A DNA stretch of 27,131 nt from positions 1-27,131 of the forward strand of contig JANWJI010000093.1 of NCBI GenBank assembly GCA_025449515.1, read 5' to 3'. The position numbers were made by a program, and so were the translations under genes. Position 1 is the first letter of the stretch. Each line of letters begins with the position of its first letter. The notes beneath the pieces are model-generated. The model was not told the DNA's origin and did no database searches. It saw only the letters and a program-made list of their open reading frames with translations. The DNA is from Nitrososphaeraceae archaeon. Lineage in GTDB: Archaea; Thermoproteota; Nitrososphaeria; Nitrososphaerales; Nitrososphaeraceae. Positions 1 through 7,401 of this stretch are shown piece after piece.

Positions 1-105
1 CCCACTGTTTAATCTTGCATTGCTCTCAAGATAAACTAAAAAGACTGTTATTATTATCAATAAGAGGGCCCCAGAAACAAGATAAGTTTTACGCATTAAT
101 TTCAT
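1..105 (-). CDS. N-terminus of a membrane-anchored or secreted protein (cut by window edge)
   Basis: Reading leftwards from an ATG whose first base is 105, 35 codons stay open to the window edge. The peptide begins MKLMRKTYLVSGALLLIII, followed by a short hydrophobic stretch and then polar residues (ESNARLNSG). This is a positively charged start plus about 17 hydrophobic residues (roughly 8-25), the layout of a signal peptide or single N-terminal membrane anchor. The rest of the protein lies outside the window, so its function cannot be named. Thaumarchaea encode many extracytoplasmic proteins anchored this way, which fits but does not identify it. An in-frame second ATG at codon 4 is an alternative start. 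Confidence 0.6.
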   Translation of the reverse strand, partial: MKLMRKTYLVSGALLLIIITVFLVYLESNARLNSG

Positions 106-127
106 CTAATAATATCCTGTATTTTGA

Positions 128-366
128 TTAGTTAAAGCCTTTTACTCTTGCAATCGCCGTGATTGTATCATCTTCAAACTCAATGTAGATTATATATGAA
201 TTCGAAAGACCGATACAAACCTTAAGAAATCGCGTGTTATTAATACTAGCTAGGAAGGTATCTTCATATCGAGGAAATTAATTTCACGTAATACTCCATT
301 CAAATGGATGGCATTTTTTAAATGGGGATAGGTGAATACATTTGATAGTAGTATTCGACTTGTTGT
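128..366 (-). pseudogene. Possible frameshifted remnant of a minus-strand gene
   Basis: Two adjoining minus-strand frames read as plausible protein. One runs 366 to 250 (segment PHLKNAIHLNGVLREINF); the other runs 277 to 128 and ends NSYIIYIEFEDDTITAIARV just before a TAA. They overlap at 250-277 in different frames. A one-base slip near the T-run at 271-280 would join them into one peptide ending 22 bases before the ATG of the membrane protein at 105. Neither frame has an ATG, GTG or TTG start that explains it. It could be a decayed gene, an assembly indel, or chance: open runs of this size are expected in spacers of this composition. No homology was recognised. Confidence 0.2.
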
Positions 367-616
367 TTATCAGCCGCTTTTAAAGCTTGTGGAAACCTGA
401 TGATTGCTTAGACTCGTACGTCACGTAGTGAGGATTAAAAGTAAAGGCTTTTTTGCATGTACTATCCAAAAATGGATATACCTTGCTAAATTGGAAATAT
501 TGTCTAGCGTGTGATCTCTGTGATCTATTTAGCTATATTTCTGCTTACTGCACATTAGATTTTTACTTAATGACTATGAAAAAAATACTGGATCGCCTAA
601 ATGTTGAGTGTAATTT

Positions 617-651
617 CTTGTAAATATTACAAGTTATGAAAGTTGTAATAT
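617..651. repeat. Compound inverted repeat (three TTGTAA-type half-sites)
   Basis: CTTGTAA (617-623) faces TTACAAG (627-633) across three bases. The same right arm, as ATATTACAA (624-632), also pairs perfectly with TTGTAATAT (643-651) across ten bases. One half-site can therefore pair with either of two partners. It lies about 250 bases upstream of the gene at 900. It may be an operator for a dimeric regulator or an RNA switch hairpin, but AT-rich palindromes also arise by chance. Confidence 0.3.
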
Positions 652-899
652 GCTAGGATTCGGATTAGGGTCAGAACTAGCGAGCACTCGTTGACTTATC
701 ACTTAAAATTATCGGTGAATAATTGGGTATTGGGATGCCTGATATACAACGTAATGAACACCTTGACTGAGTTCAGAAAAAAAAGAACAATTAACAAAAG
801 AAAAACATCCAAGAAATACAACCAATAAGACCATATGACAAAATGGATTTGGACATGATACTTTAATTCATATATTGAAAATGTATATACCTTGCAATA

Positions 900-2471
900 A
901 TGGGATACGAGAACAAAGACCAGAATAATGTTGATTCTGCTACCTCTTCTCAGGGTAGCAATCAGACCGAGGGAAATTATCTTTTTGGAGATTATTCGCC
1001 GTTTGAGGAAAACAAGAATACTATAGACATGTTGAAGGATTTCGTTTCGATCTCAGAACATGTACTTCAAATTCATGGAAACGTGGATAAATTGAATTTT
1101 CTATTGAAGAATGCGGAGATTTTACGAGAAGCAATGAATACAAAGATAAATCAATTCAAAATATCCAGCGAATCAGAAATGGATACATTTTTCGATGAGT
1201 TCTATGAAAAATTGGCTAAGGTATACTTTCCAGATCAAATAGGTGCAGAGCCCTTTCTTAGAATTAAAAATTCTATTGTGCGTTCTATTACAGATGTAGA
1301 AAGAGAGTGTACTACCAGTTTTGATGAATACAGGACATATCTCGGATCAAAGAAGGATGATTTCTATATGAGCTCTGTAATACTTCTACAAGCGTGGTTA
1401 TCTAAAGATGAAAACAATCTGCCAAACATGCTTATATCTCGTGCTACGAATGTATTGATTGCAAAGCTTGAAGAAGTTGGTGAAGGCTATAGGATCTCTA
1501 GGTCAACTGAAATCATGTTGGGGTCAAACGAGAAATACGGTAACACATCATCCGCATCCGTTTCATACTCATTTTATGTTGATGCCTCAAATACAAGTTT
1601 TTGGAAAAGCTATAGAAAGGTAGTTGATCTAGAAATAGATCAGATATCAATTCCGATAGGTTTTAAAACCTCTATTTCAGAGAAATTGAGGAGATCCTTT
1701 AGATTAGGTCATTCGAATGACCATCAACATGATTCTGAAAGAGAGCCAGATATGGTCTCGGTCGAGAATTATTATATGACGCATGCAAAATTAGAATCTG
1801 GAAAGTCCTTATCGGTGATACTTTCTGCTGAATCGAGGCCCACAAACAAAGTAATAAAAATTGAATACGACTTAAAGGACCTTCATGCTGACGGAAATGA
1901 CCTTTCTGCATCCGAGACTTCACCCAATTATGAACAACTTATAGCTGAGGGTAGAGTTCCTAGAGTGGAGTATATTGATGAAAAGGAAACCCGCCGGATA
2001 GACCTACTTCAAAAGGAGTTCCACCGAGCTACTGATATTACACGAATTATGAATATGGGAAGTCAACTTGAGGAGAAACTGCAACAGTTATTAGACATTC
2101 GTTCAATGTCATCGTACGTTAAGCTCTATTCGATTACAGTTGACGACAAAGAAGCGGTTCTTATAGCGAACAATCAACCTACAGATGGCCACTTATCGTA
2201 TTACGAGGATTTAGTAGTCTCATTTCTAGGATCAATAGCGTCTGGTTTTGAGCCAATAATACAAATGTTAATAGTAAAAAGCCCTGTAAAAGGAGAATTA
2301 ATTTTACGCTATGATTCACCAGACAAACAAAGAGAAGAATATATGATCAGAGTTAGCGACATAATTTCTCGATTATCTTCCTCTAGCGGAGGACGAAAGG
2401 TACTTTCTGCACTCGGACTTACTTATGAAAATGGCGCAAATTCTGAAGTCGAGAATATTTCAAAAAGCTGA
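900..2471 (+). CDS. Unrecognised 523-residue soluble protein
   Basis: A long ATG-started gene of 523 residues with no family I recognise. The first ~35 residues are polar and rich in N, S, Q and E, probably disordered. Residues ~40-110 are charged and helix-prone (IDMLKDFVSISEHVLQIHGN and following), possibly coiled coil. The middle has alternating hydrophobic stretches that suggest beta structure, with a charged break near 265-285 (HSNDHQHDSEREPD). A second helical segment near 375-400 precedes a C-terminal alpha/beta-looking part (YSITVDDKEAVLIANNQ). No membrane segment, zinc motif or nucleotide-binding loop is evident. TATA-like sequence sits 10-30 bases upstream, so the transcript probably has little leader. 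It faces the convergent gene ending at 2688. The unbroken length makes it a real gene; its job is unknown. Confidence 0.85.
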   Translation: MGYENKDQNNVDSATSSQGSNQTEGNYLFGDYSPFEENKNTIDMLKDFVSISEHVLQIHGNVDKLNFLLKNAEILREAMNTKINQFKISSESEMDTFFDEFYEKLAKVYFPDQIGAEPFLRIKNSIVRSITDVERECTTSFDEYRTYLGSKKDDFYMSSVILLQAWLSKDENNLPNMLISRATNVLIAKLEEVGEGYRISRSTEIMLGSNEKYGNTSSASVSYSFYVDASNTSFWKSYRKVVDLEIDQISIPIGFKTSISEKLRRSFRLGHSNDHQHDSEREPDMVSVENYYMTHAKLESGKSLSVILSAESRPTNKVIKIEYDLKDLHADGNDLSASETSPNYEQLIAEGRVPRVEYIDEKETRRIDLLQKEFHRATDITRIMNMGSQLEEKLQQLLDIRSMSSYVKLYSITVDDKEAVLIANNQPTDGHLSYYEDLVVSFLGSIASGFEPIIQMLIVKSPVKGELILRYDSPDKQREEYMIRVSDIISRLSSSSGGRKVLSALGLTYENGANSEVENISKS

Positions 2472-2687
2472 TTACTTAATCTCGCATATTTATTTTCACA
2501 TTTTGTGTCTTTCTCAATTGAATTAGATAATATACATCCTAATAATATGGTTATAATTATTGAAATCTTCAAGTGAAAAAGTACACAAGGAATAGCGGTC
2601 TCTATCCAGTGAAGAATTAATCTTTGTGAAGTCCTGAAATTCGAGATTAGATTCTTAATTATGTATTTACGGTCTAGGTCTGACACC

Positions 2688-3062
2688 CTATGTTAGGTAT
2701 CTATTCCTAGCCACATTATTGTACGAAGATATGAAACTCACGGCATAGCTGTTCGCATGCCTCTCGGTACCTCTGTGTTCTCCTGCCCTTGTCCTTAAAT
2801 GGTGATAGAATTCGTGCAATATAACAAAAGGGTTGTAGAATATATCGGAGTTTATGGCATAAATTTTCATGCTATTTTGAACATATATAGCATATACGCT
2901 CTTCCTTTTTCCTTTAATAGTTCCAACAACTATTTCTGGAGGACTAATATTATAGAATTCGCTAAGCTGGTGTAATGCTTCTTCAGTTCTACCGTTCAAA
3001 ATCATGAACACGATCCTAGCTTTAGTTAAGTCATCTGGCGCGGTCGTTAGCATCAGGTACAT
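2688..3062 (-). CDS. Small HExxH metallopeptidase-like protein (ImmA/IrrE-like)
   Basis: A 124-residue protein from an ATG whose first base is 3062. The key segment is ILHEFYHHLRTRAG near residues 82-95, a textbook HExxH zinc site, followed by a downstream acidic ligand candidate in GTERHANSYA about 15 residues later. This H-E-x-x-H plus E-x-x-AN-x-A layout resembles ImmA/IrrE (DUF955-type) peptidases, though the protein is short and lacks the usual helix-turn-helix partner domain. The N-terminal half is alpha/beta with no recognised motif. There is no signal peptide, so it should act in the cytoplasm. No repressor gene that could be its cleavage target lies beside it. The domain assignment is from motif only; activity is inferred. 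Confidence 0.7.
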   Translation of the reverse strand: MYLMLTTAPDDLTKARIVFMILNGRTEEALHQLSEFYNISPPEIVVGTIKGKRKSVYAIYVQNSMKIYAINSDIFYNPFVILHEFYHHLRTRAGEHRGTERHANSYAVSFISSYNNVARNRYLT

Positions 3063-3718
3063 GACCTTCTATATTCCTAGGATATGTGCTTTTGTATCTA
3101 TTGGCAAAACATGTTAAGATTCTTTGCTTAAGAGAGCAACTTGTTAAGCATAATTTTGAATTATGTTCTCGCGTATGTTTCGGGAGAGAAATGCGATCCA
3201 AACAAAATCTTTAGGGTTTGGCCAGTTCGTTAGTCCTTGCCGTAGCTGAAGCCATAATGAAATGTTTTGTCTATTGTGATAGTATTCCTTGATAGGAATT
3301 ATCTCCTCGGTGTGTCCTAACGCAAGTGATCGTCATTTATTACTACCTTTATCAAGGGCCATAACAAATGAATTCAGGAAATATCTTTCTACCAGAAAGC
3401 GTCTTTGGCTGCTTATAAGCGAATCTAATCCAGAAAAAGGAATCCGGATATAGTATTAGTGACAAATACACACCATAATGGTATTCTCCTTTCGAATCAA
3501 GATTTACAGGATTGATCGATCTATATACTATGATAAAATATGCGCGTCTTTGCCTAACAGCTAGGCAATATATCATCCAGACATTTCATAAATACCAGTC
3601 ATATACTGGCTATAGATTAACAAATAGTTTTCGTTGTTGGTTCATCACAATAATAATATGAAGGCATCTAGTTAATATAAAACATGTCATACGACATAAA
3701 TCCAGCTAGGGCGGTAGG
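3063..3718. other. Spacer with possible minus-strand gene remnants
   Basis: About 650 bases between divergent genes. On the minus strand an ATG frame runs 3576 to 3352 (74 residues, includes YPDSFFWIRFAYKQP). In another frame, 3362 to 3144 is open apart from a TGA at 3333-3335 and contains the tryptophan-rich segment LTNWPNPKDFVWIAFLSRN. The two overlap by about ten bases and could be pieces of one broken gene, or chance frames. A short palindrome CCAGT-CATAT-ACTGG lies near 3595-3610. No RNA gene was seen. Confidence 0.4.
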
Positions 3719-4732
3719 GTGATACCGTATATATCATTAGAACAAAGAGAAACTATATTTAATTTGTACAAGTCTGGAATATCGCCAGACATTATTGCAT
3801 TACAAATGGATTTGAACGAGAAGGATGTTATTGCTATAATTAATGAAACTAATAGCTACAAGACAAACAAAAGGAATTCTAAGAAGAGGCAAAGAGATGC
3901 TCCGTTGCTGAGTGGTCTCTACCTTGATACGATAGTTAATGTAGATTTGGCGATCAAACAGGCACAGTCTAGAATCTGGCAGGCCCTAAAAGTAAAACCG
4001 CAATTTAATATTTCCATGGAGGAGACCCAGAATATTTTAGAAAGCTATGAAGGATCCAAAGTCACATTTGTAATCCTCTATATCGACCTTGTAGAATCAA
4101 CTAGGCTATCCATGATGCTCCCTATAAACAGGTTGGCAACGATAATCCAGGCATTTACCCAAGAAATGTCGATGTTGATTGAGGCTTACGGGGGATATGT
4201 TTTAAAATATGTAGGTGATGCCATTTTGGCCTTCTTTGTAGTCCCTGATTACGATAAAGAAAGCTTCAAGACAAATGCATACTTGCCCTGTCTCAATGCT
4301 GTCAATTGCGCATGCTCGATGATAAAGGTAAATCGTGAAGGTATAAACCCCATTCTGAACCAAAACGACTATCCAGAGCTGAAGGTTAGAATTGGCATAG
4401 ACATTGGTGAGAATGTAGTTGTCCAGTATGGATGGGATACATATAATAGAAATGGAAAGGTGATAATGAAAAAGGCTCATCTCGATGCTCTTGGTTATAC
4501 TATCAATATTACTACAAAAATGACTGGACTAGCAAAGCCAGATCAAATAGTGATAGGTCAAATGGTATATGATTTATTGGATGAAAGTCAAAAACTTGAC
4601 TTTGAATCCCTGTCTGTAAATCCGTATATGTGGAACTATGTAAGCGACTATGCAGGCGGAAGTATATATGATCTCTATGGGAGTATAAACAAAAAATTTG
4701 ATGTACATTATAACAGTGTAAATAACCATTGA
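3719..4732 (+). CDS. Class III adenylate/guanylate cyclase with N-terminal helix-turn-helix
   Basis: A 337-residue protein from a GTG start preceded by GGGCGGTAGG. Residues ~5-43 (SLEQRETIFNLYKSGISPDI...) resemble a homeodomain-like helix-turn-helix, followed by a basic linker (~46-60). The cyclase domain spans ~113-290. FVILYIDLVEST provides the first metal aspartate (D123). GGYVLKYVGDAILAFF provides the second (D167) and the lysine expected for purine recognition (K163). ALGYTINITTKMTGLAKPDQ holds an aspartate just before it (D256) and the conserved Asn (N263). The position normally occupied by the transition-state arginine (N-x3-R) is lysine (K267). The Lys/Asp pair favours ATP over GTP. 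No membrane segment, so it is cytoplasmic. The product is presumably cAMP, but the Arg-to-Lys change leaves activity open. Confidence 0.85.
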   Translation: MIPYISLEQRETIFNLYKSGISPDIIALQMDLNEKDVIAIINETNSYKTNKRNSKKRQRDAPLLSGLYLDTIVNVDLAIKQAQSRIWQALKVKPQFNISMEETQNILESYEGSKVTFVILYIDLVESTRLSMMLPINRLATIIQAFTQEMSMLIEAYGGYVLKYVGDAILAFFVVPDYDKESFKTNAYLPCLNAVNCACSMIKVNREGINPILNQNDYPELKVRIGIDIGENVVVQYGWDTYNRNGKVIMKKAHLDALGYTINITTKMTGLAKPDQIVIGQMVYDLLDESQKLDFESLSVNPYMWNYVSDYAGGSIYDLYGSINKKFDVHYNSVNNH

Positions 4733-5463
4733 TAGCGCGCTACTGCAGGCCACTATTACAATTACGTATCACAGAGCCTAAATTGGCTTATTTTCTGATA
4801 GCTCGGAAACACTCCAACAATCCTGATGGGTATATTTAACCCTCGGGATGCGTATACCGAATTAATAATTTAAGATGCTATAACTGACTTGATTTGAATT
4901 TTTTTAGCATGGAAGATTCTTAAGAAAAAGATGACAGTAATTCAACTAATAAATTGGATAAAAAGACCATCGTACAACAATTGGATTTCTGGCAGGATGA
5001 AACTTACAAACTTGCTTACCAATCTCATCTGGATCGAGACACGAATCGCACTCTTACGTAAATAAAAGTGTCGAAGGTATAGAAGATAATTTAACAATCA
5101 AACTTGATTTTTATTTATTACTATCCTCAAGATCGTATCAAAATTCGTTACTAAAGTCCAGGTGCTAGGCGTATCGGTTCAGTCTGCAGGTCTTTTGAGG
5201 ACAGTTCCTCAATCGGCAAAGACGAAATATTCACGGTTTAAAATCGCAACGACGAGTAGGGAAATGCATGAATAACACTGTGCCTGCTCTTCGCTACGCG
5301 TATGTTGTAGGGTCAGCGGCCCAGTTTATCAATAAAAAATGAAGCTAAATATGACAACAAGTCACATGATTCAGTGAATTGTAAAAAGATCTTGTGATGT
5401 ACTATGCAAGTAGTTATTTATTTGCCTATTATGGGTGAAATCATACGCAATTAGCAATGAAGC
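4733..5463. other. Long spacer without a confident gene
   Basis: About 730 bases between convergent genes. A plus-strand frame from ATG 4909 to TAA 5061 reads as a hydrophilic 50-codon peptide (VQQLDFWQDETYKLAYQSHL) but has a TAA at codon 5. A minus-strand GTG frame (5234 to 5151) would encode 27 residues. Both are within chance expectation. The only notable structure is the stem-loop at 5190-5223, listed separately. Confidence 0.4.
5190..5223. repeat. Two-part stem-loop in spacer
   Basis: TTGAGGA (5195-5201) pairs perfectly with TCCTCAA (5206-5212) around a CAGT loop. GTCTT (5190-5194) continues the pairing with AAGAC (5219-5223) after a one-sided six-base bulge (TCGGCA). The result is a 12-bp bulged hairpin, a shape more typical of structured RNA than of a plain terminator; no T-tract follows it. 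It could belong to a small RNA or be coincidental. Confidence 0.3.
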
Positions 5464-7374
5464 TCATTGCTTCTCCGAAGCCACGATTTGTTCTAATTTC
5501 CGCTTCAGAATTGCATTTATCTTTTGGCCATCTGATCTACCTCTAAGTACAGCCATTGTTCGCCCCATTAGCATGCCCATAGAGTTCATGCCCTTCTCCC
5601 TTATAGTATCAAGGTGCTTGCATAATATACCATTGATTTCCTCCTCTAGCTGGTGTTCAGTCATAGTTTCAATCCCAGATTCGAATTCATTCAGATCTTT
5701 TATCTCGTGATTCATGAGCATCTGATAAAGTAAGGTTACTGACTCCTTGGCGATTTTGCCGTGGTCAAGCTCGTTGAAGATTTCAATCAACCTTTCTTGG
5801 GTCAGAATTGAACTATCATATCCTTGTCTTTCTAGATTGGTTATATCCTCTGTCAATTTTGATGCTATGAAAGTAGGTGATATTTTCGTTGAGGATACAA
5901 TCTTCCCAAAGAGATTCAGATATTGTGAATCAAAGATCTCTTCGGCAAGTTTCTTGTTTAATCCATAGTTGCTAATTAGCTCGGTTATGTATTCTTCTAT
6001 TGGCCGCGGAATCTTCTGACGTAGCGGGTCAAGAAGCAGATTATTAACTTTGATCGGAGCTACATCGGTTTCGGGGTACATTCTAGCGGATCCGGGTCTA
6101 GGTCTAATGTACACGGTTTCACCACTTTGTGTTGCCGCTCGTGTTTCCGCTGGAACTCCTTCGAGCACGACTTCCAGCCTCTGAATCAACGATTCTATTG
6201 CAGATGACACATTTGCTAGGATCCCGCCAATTATTATGAATGCATCAGCCCTGGACCTTATTGCAAGTTTTTTCCCTATGTTGTCCACGTCTTCCTTCGA
6301 GATTCCATAACCTGGAAGCTCATCGGAATGAAATATTCCACCAATACCGTAGAACCGAACGATTTGACTCAATTCCTTACCCAGTCTAATTTTGTCGTAC
6401 GGTTCATACCCGAGTATTCCAGCAAAACCTTCTATTTTAATAGCCTTATATACAGTATTTTGATCCTTAAGTGACTCAAGGATTTTTTTAGAGGATGACG
6501 CTCTTAGGATATCTGTGACATCGACTATCCTATTATCGATTCTTATTTCTGCAATCCCTCTCTCGTTTTTCAGTATATTCGCGATGATCATTAAACCATG
6601 TTGCCTAATGACTTCATATTCAATGACCTTGACTAACTGTTCTAGTTTTTGGACACCTTTAATTTCCACAACTCGACCATTTTCTATTGAGATATTGACG
6701 TCTTGTCTTATGCTTCCAATGCCTCGGGCCACTCTTTTGCTTGCCCTTAATATCCTTCCCAAGCCCAATGCTAGTTGCATGACTTCTTGAGGGGTACCGG
6801 ATATTGGTTCGAGTGCGATCTCGACCAATGGTATCCCTAATCTGTCGAGTCCGTATTCCCTTAGGTTATTATTATCTGATATCAACTTCGCAGCGTCTTC
6901 TTCGAGGCATATGCTTTGAACGCCGGTCTTTTTCCCGTTAACTTCGATAAATCCACCCATAGAAATTAACATGGTTCGCTGAAACCCACCTGTATTTGAT
7001 CCATCTATGACTATTTTGCGCATTACGTGAATTTCATCAAAGATGTCCGAATTGAGTGCCAGAGAAAAAATTAGGGCAGATTCAAGAGCATCCCTATTTA
7101 CATGATGTGGTGGTTCTTCATCAGCCTCCACTAAACAGCTCGTTCTGTTAGCGGCGTGGTACTTTACGGATTGAATTTTTTTAAATTCAAATAATGCAGC
7201 TGGATCGATTATTCCCAGTTCACTTTGTGCGGGCCTTAAACTTCGTGAAAGGACAAGAGTGTACTCTTCGTTCTCATTGCAGTCGCACTGACAGAAGAGT
7301 TTAGTTCCTGTAGCAAGTTGTTGGTGAATTTCCAAGCCGACTTTGAGGTTTATTGCTAGTGGATTTGTTAACAC
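5464..7374 (-). CDS. gatE: Glu-tRNA(Gln) amidotransferase subunit E
   Basis: A 636-residue protein from a GTG start, of normal length for GatE. GatE binds mischarged Glu-tRNA(Gln), activates the glutamate with ATP and receives ammonia from GatD, giving Gln-tRNA(Gln) in the cytoplasm. The start KVGLEIHQQL (~11-20), the GSNTGGFQRTM segment and RPRPGSARMYPETDVAPI are hallmarks of the GatB/GatE catalytic cradle. A GAD-type insert (~270-390), found in GatE and not in GatB, separates the halves. The C-terminus (LLYQMLMNHEIKDL ... MGMLMGRTMAVLRGRSDG) is the YqeY-like tRNA-binding tail. CQCDC near residue 30 is a candidate metal site. It lies 27 bases downstream of gatD on the same strand, almost certainly in one operon. 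The identification is firm. Confidence 0.97.
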   Translation of the reverse strand: MLTNPLAINLKVGLEIHQQLATGTKLFCQCDCNENEEYTLVLSRSLRPAQSELGIIDPAALFEFKKIQSVKYHAANRTSCLVEADEEPPHHVNRDALESALIFSLALNSDIFDEIHVMRKIVIDGSNTGGFQRTMLISMGGFIEVNGKKTGVQSICLEEDAAKLISDNNNLREYGLDRLGIPLVEIALEPISGTPQEVMQLALGLGRILRASKRVARGIGSIRQDVNISIENGRVVEIKGVQKLEQLVKVIEYEVIRQHGLMIIANILKNERGIAEIRIDNRIVDVTDILRASSSKKILESLKDQNTVYKAIKIEGFAGILGYEPYDKIRLGKELSQIVRFYGIGGIFHSDELPGYGISKEDVDNIGKKLAIRSRADAFIIIGGILANVSSAIESLIQRLEVVLEGVPAETRAATQSGETVYIRPRPGSARMYPETDVAPIKVNNLLLDPLRQKIPRPIEEYITELISNYGLNKKLAEEIFDSQYLNLFGKIVSSTKISPTFIASKLTEDITNLERQGYDSSILTQERLIEIFNELDHGKIAKESVTLLYQMLMNHEIKDLNEFESGIETMTEHQLEEEINGILCKHLDTIREKGMNSMGMLMGRTMAVLRGRSDGQKINAILKRKLEQIVASEKQ

Positions 7375-7401
7375 TTGAAATATGAAAGTAATTGAAGTCT
7401 T

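Larger units (their letters stand above)
106..899. other. Long spacer without a confident gene
   Basis: About 0.8 kb of AT-rich DNA. Its left part (128-366) carries adjoining minus-strand open frames, listed separately as a possible gene remnant. A compound inverted repeat lies at 617-651. The right end holds TATA-like sequences (around 870-891) that could drive the gene starting at 900. I see no tRNA, rRNA or recognisable small RNA. The short string TATACCTTGC occurs near 477 and again near 885; it is too short to interpret. Confidence 0.5.

Noticed and set aside
477..895. Repeated string TATACCTTGC near 477 and 885
   Set aside because: Ten bases, two copies, no further similarity; consistent with chance.
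2423..2686. 87-codon minus-strand GTG frame one base after the HExxH gene stop, with a hydrophobic stretch
   Set aside because: It overlaps the end of the 523-residue gene, has no recognisable motif and its composition looks like translated AT-rich DNA.
4909..5061. Hydrophilic 50-codon frame starting at an ATG
   Set aside because: A TAA at codon 5 breaks it, and the remaining open part has only a TTG start; chance is the simplest explanation.
5150..5340. RNase P or SRP RNA in the 4733-5463 spacer
   Set aside because: None of the conserved core sequences of those RNAs were found; only a local hairpin is present.
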